Assembly: GCF_002863005.1 (NCBI RefSeq)
Contig: NZ_PKDG01000045.1
Coordinates: forward strand, 1 to 39,429
Origin: Pseudoxanthomonas sp.
GTDB lineage: Bacteria > Pseudomonadota > Gammaproteobacteria > Xanthomonadales > Xanthomonadaceae
Length of the DNA stretch: 39,429 nt
Reading direction: 5' to 3'
Shown: piece by piece, positions 6,981 to 15,519 of the stretch
Numbering within the stretch: position 1 is the stretch's first letter
Layout of the letters: each line of letters begins with the position of its first letter
Program-made: the position numbers and the translations under genes
Notes under the pieces: generated by a model
The model's database searches: none
What the model was told of the DNA's origin: nothing
The model's input: the letters and a program-made list of their open reading frames with translations, nothing else

Positions 6981-8771
6981 TCAGTAAACGCGCGGCTTGG
7001 GCGGCACCACGTCCACGTCCTTGCTGAGCGTGTACATGTGCACGGGGCGGAAATCGAAGCTGCACTTGCCGTCGTCGGCGACGTTGACCAGCGTGTGCTT
7101 CTGCCAGTTGACGTCGTCGCGCTCCGGGAAATCCTCGTGCGCGTGAGCGCCGCGGCTCTCGTGGCGCTGCTCGGCCGAGTTGATCGTGGCGACCGCGCTG
7201 AGCAGCAGGTTGTGCAGCTCGTAGGTCTCGATCAGGTCCGAGTTCCAGATCAGCGAACGGTCGCTGACCTTGACGTCCTGGAAGCTGGAGAAGATGTCCG
7301 CCATCTTGTCGCAGCCTTCCTTCAGCGTCTTGCTGGTGCGGAACACGGCGGCGTCGGACTGCATCGTACGCTGCATGTTGTCGCGGATCACCGAGGTCGG
7401 CATGTCGCCATTCGCGTTGCGCAGCTTGTCCAGGTGCGACAACGCCTTGTCGCAGGCATCGCCCGCCAGCGGCTTGTGCGACGAACCGCTCTTGATGGTC
7501 TCGGCGCAGCGGTTGGCCACGGCGCGACCGAACACGACCAGGTCGAGCAGCGAGTTGGAGCCCAGGCGGTTGGCGCCATGCACCGACACGCAGGCGGCTT
7601 CGCCGATGGCGTACAGACCGGGCACGACGGCATCCGGGTTGTCGCCGACCTTGCGCACCACTTCGCCGTGGTAGTTGGTCGGGATGCCGCCCATGTTGTA
7701 GTGCACGGTCGGGATGACCGGGATGGGCTGCTTGGTCACGTCCACACCGGCGAAGATGTGGGCGCTTTCGGCGATGCCGGGCAGCTTCTCGTTGATGACT
7801 TCCGGGCCCAGGTGGGTCAGGTCGAGCAGGATGTGGTCCTTGTGCTCGCCGACGCCGCGGCCCTCGCGGATCTCGATGGTCATCGAGCGGCTGACCACGT
7901 CGCGCGACGCCAGGTCCTTGTAGTGCGGTGCGTAGCGCTCCATGAAGCGCTCGCCGTTGCTGTTGCGCAGGATGCCGCCTTCGCCGCGCACGCCTTCGGT
8001 GATCAGGCAGCCCGCGCCGTAGATGCCGGTCGGATGGAACTGCACGAACTCCATGTCCTGCATCGGCAGGCCGGCGCGCATCACCATGCCGCCACCGTCG
8101 CCGGTGCAGGTATGCGCGGACGTCGCCGAGAAGTACGCACGGCCGTAGCCGCCGGTGGCCAGCACCACGCCATGGGCGCGGAACAGGTGCAGCGTGCCAG
8201 TCGCCATGTCCAGGGCGAGCACGCCACGGCAGGCGCCTTCTTCGTCGAAGATCAGGTCCAGCGCGAAGTACTCGACCATGAAGCGCGCGTCGTGCGCCAG
8301 CGACTGCTGGTACAGCGTGTGCAGCATGGCGTGTCCGGTGCGATCGGCGGCGGCGCAGGTACGCTGCGCCGGCGGGCCTTCACCGAACTTGGTGGTCATG
8401 CCGCCGAACGGACGCTGGTAGATCTTGCCGTCCTCGGTGCGGGAGAACGGCACGCCGTAGTGCTCCAGCTCGATGATGGCCGGGATGGCCTCGCGGCACA
8501 TGTACTCGATGGCGTCCTGGTCGCCCAGCCAGTCCGAGCCCTTGATGGTGTCGTAGAAGTGATAGCGCCAGTCGTCCTCGCCCATGTTGCCCAGCGCGGC
8601 CGAGATGCCGCCCTGCGCCGCCACGGTATGCGAGCGGGTCGGGAAGACCTTGGTCAGGCAGACGGTCTGCAGGCCCTTGGCCGCCAGGCCGAAGGTCGCG
8701 CGCAGGCCGGCGCCGCCGGCACCCACCACGACCATGTCGTACTTGTGTTCGGTGATCTTGTAAGCGGACAT
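6981..8771 (-). CDS. sdhA: Succinate dehydrogenase flavoprotein subunit
   Basis: The 596-residue catalytic subunit, oxidising succinate to fumarate. The N-terminal dinucleotide fold is [17 protein letters not shown] (about 14-30). The covalent-FAD histidine is His48 in [17 protein letters not shown]. The substrate-binding [22 protein letters not shown] block and the capping/C-terminal domain are intact. The length is typical of alphaproteobacterial and Xanthomonad SdhA. It lies four bases after sdhD, so expression is coupled. Confidence 0.98.
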   Translation of the reverse strand: MSAYKITEHKYDMVVVGAGGAGLRATFGLAAKGLQTVCLTKVFPTRSHTVAAQGGISAALGNMGEDDWRYHFYDTIKGSDWLGDQDAIEYMCREAIPAIIELEHYGVPFSRTEDGKIYQRPFGGMTTKFGEGPPAQRTCAAADRTGHAMLHTLYQQSLAHDARFMVEYFALDLIFDEEGACRGVLALDMATGTLHLFRAHGVVLATGGYGRAYFSATSAHTCTGDGGGMVMRAGLPMQDMEFVQFHPTGIYGAGCLITEGVRGEGGILRNSNGERFMERYAPHYKDLASRDVVSRSMTIEIREGRGVGEHKDHILLDLTHLGPEVINEKLPGIAESAHIFAGVDVTKQPIPVIPTVHYNMGGIPTNYHGEVVRKVGDNPDAVVPGLYAIGEAACVSVHGANRLGSNSLLDLVVFGRAVANRCAETIKSGSSHKPLAGDACDKALSHLDKLRNANGDMPTSVIRDNMQRTMQSDAAVFRTSKTLKEGCDKMADIFSSFQDVKVSDRSLIWNSDLIETYELHNLLLSAVATINSAEQRHESRGAHAHEDFPERDDVNWQKHTLVNVADDGKCSFDFRPVHMYTLSKDVDVVPPKPRVY

Positions 8772-8775
8772 TGAC

Positions 8776-9159
8776 TCAATTCCCCAGCGCGATGCGGGCC
8801 ACGGCGAAGACGCTCACGATGGCGCCCAGCACGGCGATGAACTTGACGGTGGTCTGCACCGCGAGGGCGAGCAGCGAGTTGTGGATGTAGTCCTCCAGGA
8901 TGACCTGCAGGCCCAGTTGCGCATGCCAGAACATCGCGACCAGGAAGCCGACCAGCAGCATCGCATTCCAAGGCTTGGCGATGGCGGCCGTGGCGGCGAC
9001 GTAGTCCGCGCCCGCCAGGCTCAGCACGAACACGAGGAACCAGATCGTCAGCGCGACCAGCGCGGTGGCGGTCAGGCGCTGGTGCACGAAATGCTCGGTG
9101 CCGGTCTTCGCCGAGCCCAGGCCGCGCGCGTTCTTGATGGGGGTACGGAAGTTGCTCAT
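8776..9159 (-). CDS. sdhD: Succinate dehydrogenase membrane anchor subunit SdhD
   Basis: A 127-residue membrane anchor with three predicted spans (about 33-55, 63-85 and 100-125). The motif [17 protein letters not shown] matches the SdhD quinone and heme-site helix of proteobacterial complex II. The open frame runs up to 9324, but the real start is ATG 9159, which overlaps the sdhC stop by four bases (ATGA). Together with SdhC it binds heme b and ubiquinone in the inner membrane. Confidence 0.95.
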   Translation of the reverse strand: MSNFRTPIKNARGLGSAKTGTEHFVHQRLTATALVALTIWFLVFVLSLAGADYVAATAAIAKPWNAMLLVGFLVAMFWHAQLGLQVILEDYIHNSLLALAVQTTVKFIAVLGAIVSVFAVARIALGN

Positions 9160-9548
9160 GCCCCACCTCCCACCAGTACGTACGCCCACACCAGAGCGGT
9201 GATGACCAGGCTGCCGATCACCGACAGCCAGCTGCTGCGCACGAACGTCGCGATCCGGTAGCCGATGGCGAAGTCCTGCACGATGTGGCGGATGCCGTTG
9301 CACAGGTGGTAGGCGAAGGCCCATGTCCAGCCGAACAGGAACACCTGGCCGTACCAGGCGCCAGCGTGGCTGCTGAAGCAGTTCCAGGCCTCAGGACCCA
9401 TCATCAGCGCGACCAGGCCGGCCGTGATCAGGAGGGCGCCCGCAGCGAGCACGACGCCGGTCGCACGATGCAGGATGGAGGTCACCATCTGGATCTGCCA
9501 GCGGTAGACCTGGAGATGGGGGGAAAGCGGACGTTGTGGAGTCGCCAT
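9156..9548 (-). CDS. sdhC: Succinate dehydrogenase cytochrome b556 subunit SdhC
   Basis: A 130-residue membrane subunit with three spans (about 33-52, 67-88 and 105-126). RPLSPHLQVYRWQ and SILHRATGVVL (about residues 6-34) form the SdhC signature, and AYHLCNGIRHIVQD (79-92) contains the heme-ligand histidine. The gene follows the SDHAF4-like gene by 60 bases and overlaps sdhD by four. Confidence 0.96.
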   Translation of the reverse strand: MATPQRPLSPHLQVYRWQIQMVTSILHRATGVVLAAGALLITAGLVALMMGPEAWNCFSSHAGAWYGQVFLFGWTWAFAYHLCNGIRHIVQDFAIGYRIATFVRSSWLSVIGSLVITALVWAYVLVGGGA

Positions 9549-9608
9549 TCGTTGCGCTCGTTGTCTCGGCTGGGCAGTCAGGGACCGCGTTGGCTATACG
9601 TGCACTGC

Positions 9609-9794
9609 TCAGAAATCGATGCAGCGTCCGTTCTTTTCCCAATCCCCGTAACGCGTGGGCTCGGGCCCGTCGCGGCCACCGATCTCCTTCTGCACGACCG
9701 TATCCGTCGCCCCTTCGCCGGGTGTCGGCGTCGAGGTGGCGGATGGCTGTGTTCCGGGATCGGGTTCGGGAGTCGGGGGAGTTTGACCTATCAT
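9609..9794 (-). CDS. SDHAF4-like (DUF1674) succinate dehydrogenase assembly factor
   Basis: A 61-residue protein with a disordered Pro/Thr-rich first half and the C-terminal signature EIGGRDGPEPTRYGDWEKNG ending in DF. This is the defining DUF1674 motif, shared with the mitochondrial factor SDHAF4/Sdh8, which binds flavinylated SdhA and helps its assembly with SdhB. ATG 9794 is preferred; a GTG at 9812 is in frame. The gene lies immediately upstream of sdhC and is probably the first gene of the sdh operon. A promoter is seen directly upstream at 9816-9844. The role in complex II assembly is known for eukaryotic relatives and inferred here. Confidence 0.88.
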   Translation of the reverse strand: MIGQTPPTPEPDPGTQPSATSTPTPGEGATDTVVQKEIGGRDGPEPTRYGDWEKNGRCIDF

Positions 9795-9815
9795 GGCGGT
9801 CTCGCAACGCACAAA

Positions 9816-9844
9816 ATTTTAATCCCCGCCCCCTTGGCTGACAA
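9816..9844 (-). promoter_or_regulatory. Sigma70-type promoter for the SDHAF4-sdh operon
   Basis: On the minus strand there is TTGTCA (9839-9844), a 17-base spacer, and TAAAAT (9816-9821), each one base off the sigma70 consensus. The predicted start of transcription is near 9809, about 15 bases before ATG 9794. The -35 box lies inside the first codons of the divergent ygfZ (TTG 9834), so expression of the two could interfere. Confidence 0.6.
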
Positions 9845-10697
9845 CCTTTCCCGTACCACCGCGCCGTCTTTCGCCCTGTCCGACCATGCCCTGGTGACGC
9901 TGGAAGGGCCTGATGCGGCGGCGTTTGCACAGGCCCAGTTCGCCAACGACGTGGCCGGCCTGCCGGTCGGGCAATGGCAGTGGAACGCGTGGCTGACGCC
10001 CAAGGGACGCGTGATGGCGGTGTTTGCGCTGGCGCGGCTGGCGGAGGATCGCGTCTGGCTCGTACTGCCGGACCACCCTGCCCCTGCGTTCGTCGAGTCC
10101 CTGCGACGTTTCGTGTTTAGACGAAAGTTGAAGATCGAACTCCACGTCGATACGACGATCAGCGGCGCTTTCGCCGTACCCCACGCTGCGCACGGCGCGA
10201 CCTTGGGGATGGACGGCGGAGTGCTGGAGCTGGACTGGAGCGGACAAGGCGGTCCGCGCACGCTGCGTGTCGGTGCACCGGGCGTCGATGACGTTGCGCA
10301 GCAGGCCTCGTGGCGTGCCGCCGACCTGCGTCATGGTCTTCCCCGCCTTCCCGATGCCCAGCGCGAACAATGGACGCCGCAGCAGCTGGCGCTGGACAGG
10401 CTGGCCGCCTACAGCGTCAAGAAGGGCTGCTACCCGGGGCAGGAAATCGTGGCGCGCACCCACTTCCTCGGCAAGGCCAAGCGCGCATTGCAGGGCTTCC
10501 ACGCGGCAGGCTCCGTCGCTCCTGGCGCCATCGTGCGCGACAGCGAGCGCGACATCGGGGAAGTCGTCAGCACGGTCGCCGACGGTCCGCAGACCCTGCT
10601 GCTGGCGGTGCTGCCGCTGGACCACACCGGCGAAGGCGTGTCGGCCGATACGCAGCCGCTGACGCGCATTCCCTTGCTGGACGGCCTGAGCCGCTGA
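9834..10697 (+). CDS. ygfZ: Folate-binding Fe-S maintenance protein YgfZ
   Basis: A 287-residue GcvT-like protein that helps assembly or repair of Fe-S enzymes in a folate-dependent way. The diagnostic motif K197-G-C-Y-P-G-Q-E is present, with the functional cysteine at 199, followed by IVARTHFLGKAKRAL. The long open frame begins at 9285, but the family N-terminus (LSDHALVTLEGPDAAAFAQAQF) begins soon after the in-frame TTG at 9834, taken as start. No ATG is available nearby. It is divergent from the sdh operon with 39 bases between the two start codons. The pairing of an Fe-S maintenance gene with sdhB makes functional sense. Confidence 0.9.
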   Translation: MADNLSRTTAPSFALSDHALVTLEGPDAAAFAQAQFANDVAGLPVGQWQWNAWLTPKGRVMAVFALARLAEDRVWLVLPDHPAPAFVESLRRFVFRRKLKIELHVDTTISGAFAVPHAAHGATLGMDGGVLELDWSGQGGPRTLRVGAPGVDDVAQQASWRAADLRHGLPRLPDAQREQWTPQQLALDRLAAYSVKKGCYPGQEIVARTHFLGKAKRALQGFHAAGSVAPGAIVRDSERDIGEVVSTVADGPQTLLLAVLPLDHTGEGVSADTQPLTRIPLLDGLSR

Positions 10698-10783
10698 CGA
10701 TCCTGCGTGGCGATTGATCCACGTCAATGACGTGGGCGACTGCGTGCCTAGACTGCCGTGAACCCAGGCACGAAGACACGCGC

Positions 10784-12016
10784 ATGCACCACGACGTCAT
10801 CATCATCGGCGCCGGCCCCGCGGGGTTGTGCCTGGCCAAGGCCTTGTGCGATCTCGACCTCGAGGTCGCGCTCGTGGAGCGGCAGTCGCGCGCCGCCATC
10901 GCAGAGCCCGCGTTCGACGGCCGCGAGATCGCGTTGACGCATGCCTCAATGCGCCTGCTGCGCGCCCTCGGGATCTGGCAGCATCTGCCCGACGACGCCT
11001 GCTCGCCCCTGCGCGCCGCGCGGGTGATGGAAGGCGACAGCCTGCACGACATGCGTATCGACGCCGCGCTGGCCGGCAAGGAACAGCTCGGCATGCTGGT
11101 GCCGAACCAACGGATCCGCGAAGCGGCATGGAAGGCCGTCAGCGACCTGCCCGGGCTGGATTTCTTCGATGGCGCGCGGATCCATGCCGTCCGCACGACC
11201 GAGGATCACGCCGGCATCACTCTCGGCGACGGACTCCGCCTGGAAGCACCGCTCCTGATCGCGGCAGACAGCCGCTTCTCCGAGACGCGCCGCGCGATGG
11301 GTATCGGGGCCGATCAGTACGATTTCGGCAAGAGCATGCTGGTCTGCCGCATGCATCACGAACAGCCGCACCAGGGCGTGGCGTGGGAATGGTTCGGCCA
11401 CGGCCAGACACTGGCGCTGCTCCCGCTGAAGGAGCATGAATCCTCCGTCGTCATCACCCTGCCCGACGCCGCAGCGCGACGTCTCGCCGCACTGGACGTC
11501 GACGCATTCGCCTGCGAGATGGAGCAGCGCTACGGGCATCGCCTGGGCCACATGACGCTGGAAAGCAGCCGGCATGTGTATCCGCTGGTGGGCGTCTATG
11601 CGCGCCGGTTTGTCGGGCGCCGGTTCGCGCTGGCCGGCGATGCCGCGGTCGGCATGCACCCGGTCACGGCGCATGGCTTCAATCTCGGGCTGGCCAGCGT
11701 CGAGCGGCTGGCTGCCATGGCGCGCGACGCGATGCAGCGCAAGGGCGACCTCGGGTGCGCGGAAGGGCTGGCGCGTTACGAGCGCCGCCATCGCCGCGGC
11801 ACACGGCCGCTGTACCTGGCCACGCGCGCCATCGTGGAGCTCTACACCGACGACCGTGCGCCGGCACGCTTGCTGCGCGAGGGGGTGCTGCGAGCGGGTC
11901 GCCGACTGACCCCTTTCCGGCGTGCGCTCGCGGGCATGCTGGCCGACGAGAGCCCGAGCGACCGTCGCCCGCTGCAGCGCCTGCGCGACGGCCTGGCGCT
12001 GTTGCGCCCGGCCTGA
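10784..12016 (+). CDS. ubiM: FAD-dependent ubiquinone-biosynthesis hydroxylase, UbiM-like (UbiH/COQ6 family)
   Basis: A 410-residue flavoprotein monooxygenase. The Rossmann FAD motif DVIIIGAGPAGLCLAKAL is at residues 4-21, the second FAD motif RFALAGDAAVGMHPVTAHG is near 288, and FNLGL follows. The family hydroxylates the aromatic ring during ubiquinone synthesis. Several details (FDGREIALTHASMRLL, FGKSMLVCRM, YTDDRAPARLLR) match what I recall of UbiM proteins in Xanthomonadaceae, but UbiH, UbiF and UbiI share the fold, so the exact position hydroxylated is not proven. The ATG at 10784 is chosen because it starts the FAD strand directly; an upstream ATG at 10727 adds 19 residues without family character. 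Confidence 0.88.
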   Translation: MHHDVIIIGAGPAGLCLAKALCDLDLEVALVERQSRAAIAEPAFDGREIALTHASMRLLRALGIWQHLPDDACSPLRAARVMEGDSLHDMRIDAALAGKEQLGMLVPNQRIREAAWKAVSDLPGLDFFDGARIHAVRTTEDHAGITLGDGLRLEAPLLIAADSRFSETRRAMGIGADQYDFGKSMLVCRMHHEQPHQGVAWEWFGHGQTLALLPLKEHESSVVITLPDAAARRLAALDVDAFACEMEQRYGHRLGHMTLESSRHVYPLVGVYARRFVGRRFALAGDAAVGMHPVTAHGFNLGLASVERLAAMARDAMQRKGDLGCAEGLARYERRHRRGTRPLYLATRAIVELYTDDRAPARLLREGVLRAGRRLTPFRRALAGMLADESPSDRRPLQRLRDGLALLRPA

Positions 12017-12020
12017 CGGT

Positions 12021-12563
12021 TCAGGCCACCCAAGCCTCGAAACGATCCAGGAACAGCTGCAGGCGCTTGCGCAGGCGCTCGTCGGCGATATCGCCCGCCG
12101 CATCGATCTGGCCTTCGCGATACTGGATGGCGATCTCGGGCTGCGGCAGCACCGCCACGTCGACCGCCGCCAGCACGTTGCGCAGGTGTTGCTGGGCCGA
12201 CACCGTGCCATGCGCGCCCGGTGAGGTACCGATGATCGCCGCGCGCTTGCCGCCGAAGGAATTGCTGCCGCCGGGACGACTGCCCACGTCGATGGCGTTC
12301 TTCAGCACGCCAGGAATCGAGCGGTTGTACTCCGGCGTGATGAACAGCAGCGCATCGCAGGCTTCCACCTGCTGCTTGAACTGCTGGCCCGCCGCCGGGA
12401 AATCCGCATCGTCGTCCTGGTCGTACAGCGGCAGGTCGCGGATGCCGATCTCCGCGAACGCGAAGCGATCGCCGGCCAGCCGCTGCACCGCATGCGCGAG
12501 CTGCCGGTTGTAGGAGCCGGAGCGCAGGCTGCCGATGATGAGACCGATGCGGGGCGTGGGCAT
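12021..12563 (-). CDS. NADPH-dependent FMN reductase (ChrR/YieF family)
   Basis: A 180-residue flavodoxin-like quinone/chromate/azo reductase. The FMN phosphate loop is GSLRSGSYNRQLA (residues 11-23). The PEYNRSIPGVLKNAIDVGSRP block (about 78-98) is the strongly conserved FMN-binding signature, and GTSPGAHGTVSAQQHLR follows. It is cytosolic, probably dimeric or tetrameric. It is last in the minus-strand run from gcdH, 30 bases after the E1 gene, and converges on the UbiM-like gene with four bases between stops. Confidence 0.92.
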   Translation of the reverse strand: MPTPRIGLIIGSLRSGSYNRQLAHAVQRLAGDRFAFAEIGIRDLPLYDQDDDADFPAAGQQFKQQVEACDALLFITPEYNRSIPGVLKNAIDVGSRPGGSNSFGGKRAAIIGTSPGAHGTVSAQQHLRNVLAAVDVAVLPQPEIAIQYREGQIDAAGDIADERLRKRLQLFLDRFEAWVA

Positions 12564-12593
12564 GTGCGTTTCTCGATCAGGTTGTGGCCGCCA

Positions 12594-14855
12594 TCATGCC
12601 AGCCGGTCGGCCGCCGCGACGATATCGTCATCGCCCGGGAGTACCAGGAAGGCTGCGCCGGCCAAGGGGGTGTAAGTATCCGCGCCGACCACGCGCTGGA
12701 AGGGACGCGCGCTATAGCCGGCCTCGGCGATCGCGGTGATGACCCCCTCGCCCACGCCCGCCGCATGGCGACCTTCGTCGACGATCAGGATCCGCTTCGC
12801 CGTCTTCGCCTGCGCCGCGATGAACGCGGCATTGAGCGGGACCAGCCAGCGCAGGTCGACCACACGCACCTTCCAGCCATGCTTGCGTTCGATGGTTCTT
12901 GCGGCACGCAGGCTCATCGGTACGCCATTGCCATAGGTGAAGATCACCAGATCGTCCGCGCCTTCACCGTATACGCGCCCCTCGCCCAGTGTCATCGCCT
13001 CGTCCTGCGGCGGATACGGGAACAGCCACTGCCCGTCGCCGGTCTCGTACAGGTCCTTGGTCATGTACAGCGCGATCGGCTCGAGGAACATGGTGACGCG
13101 TCCGTCCACCTTCGCCAGTGCCGCCAGCGTGCGCAGCATGGTAGCCGCATCATCGCCGCGCGAGGGGCACCCGACGACCAGTCCCGGGATGTCGCGCAAG
13201 GCCGTGATCGAATTGTCGTTGTGGAAATGCCCGCCGAATCCCCGCTGGTACCCGAGGCCGGCGACGCGCACGACCATCGGGTTGCGGTACTGGTCGTTGC
13301 TGAAGAACTGCAGGCTGGCCGCCTCGCCGCGGATCTGGTCGCAGGCGTTGTGGAAGTACGCCAGGTACTGGATTTCCGGCAGCGGCAGCATGCCCATGTT
13401 GGCGTAACCCTGGGCCAGGCCGAGGATCATCGTCTCGTCGAGCAGCGTATTGAACACGCGGCTGCCCTTGAACGCCTTTTGCAGGCCCTTGGTGACGGTG
13501 TACACGCCGCCCTTCTGCGCCACGTCCTCGCCGAACAGCAGCGTCTCCGGATACTTGCAGAACAGGTCGTGCAACGCGTTGTTGATCTGGATGGCAAGAT
13601 GCCGGGGCGGCAACTTCTCGGGCAGCTTGTCCTCGCTACCGAAGGCCGCGACGCGCCGTTCGTGCGGGGCTTCGCGCGCGGCTTCCGCCGCCACCGCGTC
13701 GGGCGTATAGGGCGCGAGCGGCGCCATCACGTGATCGAGCGTGGTGATGCGCGGACGGCGGTCGGCATCTTCGGCGGCAGCGAAGCAACGCTTGCGCATC
13801 GCTTCGTATGTCTCGAGCAGAGCGTCCTTGGTGTACAGGCCCGACGCCAGCGCGATCGCGGCACTGCGCAGCAGCGGATCGGTCGCCTCGACGGCGCACA
13901 GTTCCTCCAGCGGACGCCATTCAATTTCGAAGTCGGTGCCGGCGTGGCCCATGATGCGGGTGGTACGCAGGTGCAGGAACGTGGGTCTGCGGGTGCGGCG
14001 GCAATGCTCGACCGCGGCCTGCACTTGCCCGTAGCCGGCGGCGAGATCCAAACCATCGGCGTGGAAATAGTCCAGGTCGGCGCGGTCGCGGAAATTGCGC
14101 CCGATCCAGCCGTCCGGTGTCTTCACCGAAATGCCGATCCCGTTGTCCTCGCAGACGAAGAGCACCGGGGCGGGAAGTTTCTGGTATGCGGTCCATGCGG
14201 CGGCATTGAACGCGGTCTGTGCGGTGGCATGGTTCGAGGACGCATCGCCGAAGGAACAGATCGCGATGCTGTCGTCGGGAATCGGCAGCGCATGGCCGAT
14301 GCGGCGCGCCTGTTCGATCGCCACGGCGGTACCCAATGCCTTGGGCAGGTGCGAGGCGATCGTCGAGGTCTGCGGCAGCACCCACAACGGCTTGCTGCCC
14401 CACACCTTGTGGCGACCGCCGGACGCGGGGTCTTCCGCGCTGGCAGCGAAACTCAGCGCGGAGTCCATCACCGGGTCCATGCCGGGCAGCTTGCGGAAGC
14501 GTTCGGCCATGAAACCGCCGCTGCGGTAGTGCAGGAACGCCGGATCGGTATGGCGTGTCGCGCGCGCTACCATCGCATTGCCTTCGTGGCCGCTGGAACC
14601 GATGGTGTAGAAAACCTTGTTCTGTACGCGCAGCACGCGCGCCATCAGGTCCAGATGGCGACTCACGAGCTGGGATTCGAGCAGTTCCACGAAGCCCGTC
14701 GCATCCAGCGCACTACCGGGTAGCACCGGATCGCCGTGGGCCGGCGCGCTGCGCACCTGACCGTCCCATTCCCTGACGAACTCGATGAAATTCTGGTCGC
14801 AGATCTCGGCCCGGTTCAGGCCCTTCATGCGTGCGGGAATTGCTTTGGCAGTCAT
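12594..14855 (-). CDS. Fused 2-oxoacid dehydrogenase E1 (alpha and beta in one chain)
   Basis: A 753-residue thiamine-diphosphate enzyme. Residues 1 to about 360 are E1-alpha-like: SSGHEGNAMVARATRHTD, then the TPP/Mg motif GDASSNHATAQTAFNAAAW with CEDNGIGIS. Residues about 410-753 are E1-beta-like: LLFGEDVAQKGGVYTVTKGL with the catalytic Glu, and the transketolase C-terminal domain VRVVDLRWLVPLN. The nearest characterised relatives are branched-chain 2-oxoacid dehydrogenases, normally two genes. No E2 or E3 gene is nearby, so the substrate and partner are unknown. The start at ATG 14855 is chosen by family length; the frame extends to 14897. The gene lies 13 bases after the GST stop. Confidence 0.88.
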   Translation of the reverse strand: MTAKAIPARMKGLNRAEICDQNFIEFVREWDGQVRSAPAHGDPVLPGSALDATGFVELLESQLVSRHLDLMARVLRVQNKVFYTIGSSGHEGNAMVARATRHTDPAFLHYRSGGFMAERFRKLPGMDPVMDSALSFAASAEDPASGGRHKVWGSKPLWVLPQTSTIASHLPKALGTAVAIEQARRIGHALPIPDDSIAICSFGDASSNHATAQTAFNAAAWTAYQKLPAPVLFVCEDNGIGISVKTPDGWIGRNFRDRADLDYFHADGLDLAAGYGQVQAAVEHCRRTRRPTFLHLRTTRIMGHAGTDFEIEWRPLEELCAVEATDPLLRSAAIALASGLYTKDALLETYEAMRKRCFAAAEDADRRPRITTLDHVMAPLAPYTPDAVAAEAAREAPHERRVAAFGSEDKLPEKLPPRHLAIQINNALHDLFCKYPETLLFGEDVAQKGGVYTVTKGLQKAFKGSRVFNTLLDETMILGLAQGYANMGMLPLPEIQYLAYFHNACDQIRGEAASLQFFSNDQYRNPMVVRVAGLGYQRGFGGHFHNDNSITALRDIPGLVVGCPSRGDDAATMLRTLAALAKVDGRVTMFLEPIALYMTKDLYETGDGQWLFPYPPQDEAMTLGEGRVYGEGADDLVIFTYGNGVPMSLRAARTIERKHGWKVRVVDLRWLVPLNAAFIAAQAKTAKRILIVDEGRHAAGVGEGVITAIAEAGYSARPFQRVVGADTYTPLAGAAFLVLPGDDDIVAAADRLA

Positions 14856-14868
14856 GTGCTCGCTCGGA

Positions 14869-15519
14869 TCAGGAGGACGCCAGGCGCGCGGCGACATCGT
14901 CGCTCACGCCGGGCATGGGAACGAAACCCGGCTGCACGCGTACGCGGGCCAGCCAGTCGGTGATATGCGGGTATGCGGCGAGGTCGAAGCCGCCTTCATC
15001 GGCGCAATGGGTATACGCAAACAGCGCGATGTCGGCCACGCCGTAGTCGTCACCGGTGAACCACGCCGCGCCTTGCAGGTGCTTTTCCATCACGGCCAGC
15101 GCCTGGGCGCCGCGTTCCTGCAGACGAGGCAAGTCGGCACGACGCGGCGAATCCACGGGCGTCCATCCGCGGATGAAGCGCGCCACCGCGATGTAGGGCT
15201 CGTGGCTGTATTGTTCGAAGAACAGCCAGCTCAATGCCTGCGCACGCTGCCAGGTATCGGCCGGCAGGTAGGGACTGCCGTCTGCCAGCCAGCAGAGGAT
15301 GGCGTTCGACTCCACCAGGATCGCGCCGTCCGCGCGCTCCAGCATCGGCACCTTGCCGTTCGGGTTTTTCGCCAGGTAGTCCGGTGTGCGGGTGCCGCCA
15401 TTGGCGCTGTCGACCTCGACCCACGCGTAAGGCCGTGCGAGCTGTTCGAGCAACAGGCGCACCTTGTGGCAGTTGCCGGAGGTGGACATGCCATGGACGG
15501 TGACGGGATCAGGCGACAT
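14869..15519 (-). CDS. Glutathione S-transferase family protein
   Basis: A 216-residue protein. The N-terminal thioredoxin-like domain has STSGNCHKVRLLLEQL (about 11-26) with the usual active-site Ser region, the cis-Pro NPNGKVPML (about 51-59) and the ESNAI glutathione-binding loop (about 69-73). An all-helical C-terminal domain with YGVADIALFAYTH follows. ATG 15519 is chosen; the frame extends to 15645 without family similarity. Its start overlaps the nucleotidyltransferase-like gene by 11 bases. The substrate is unknown. Confidence 0.9.
   Translation of the reverse strand: MSPDPVTVHGMSTSGNCHKVRLLLEQLARPYAWVEVDSANGGTRTPDYLAKNPNGKVPMLERADGAILVESNAILCWLADGSPYLPADTWQRAQALSWLFFEQYSHEPYIAVARFIRGWTPVDSPRRADLPRLQERGAQALAVMEKHLQGAAWFTGDDYGVADIALFAYTHCADEGGFDLAAYPHITDWLARVRVQPGFVPMPGVSDDVAARLASS

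Noticed and set aside
7038..8774. 578-residue open frame on the + strand opposite sdhA
   Set aside because: The protein has the same composition bias of antisense frames and no motif, and sdhA on the other strand is certain.
9783..9788. TTGACC as -35 box for ygfZ
   Set aside because: No -10 box lies at a suitable distance; the AT-rich block that follows is too far away.
12492..14723. 743-residue open frame on the + strand opposite the E1 gene
   Set aside because: It is long but has no domain character, and the minus-strand E1 frame carries clear TPP-enzyme motifs.
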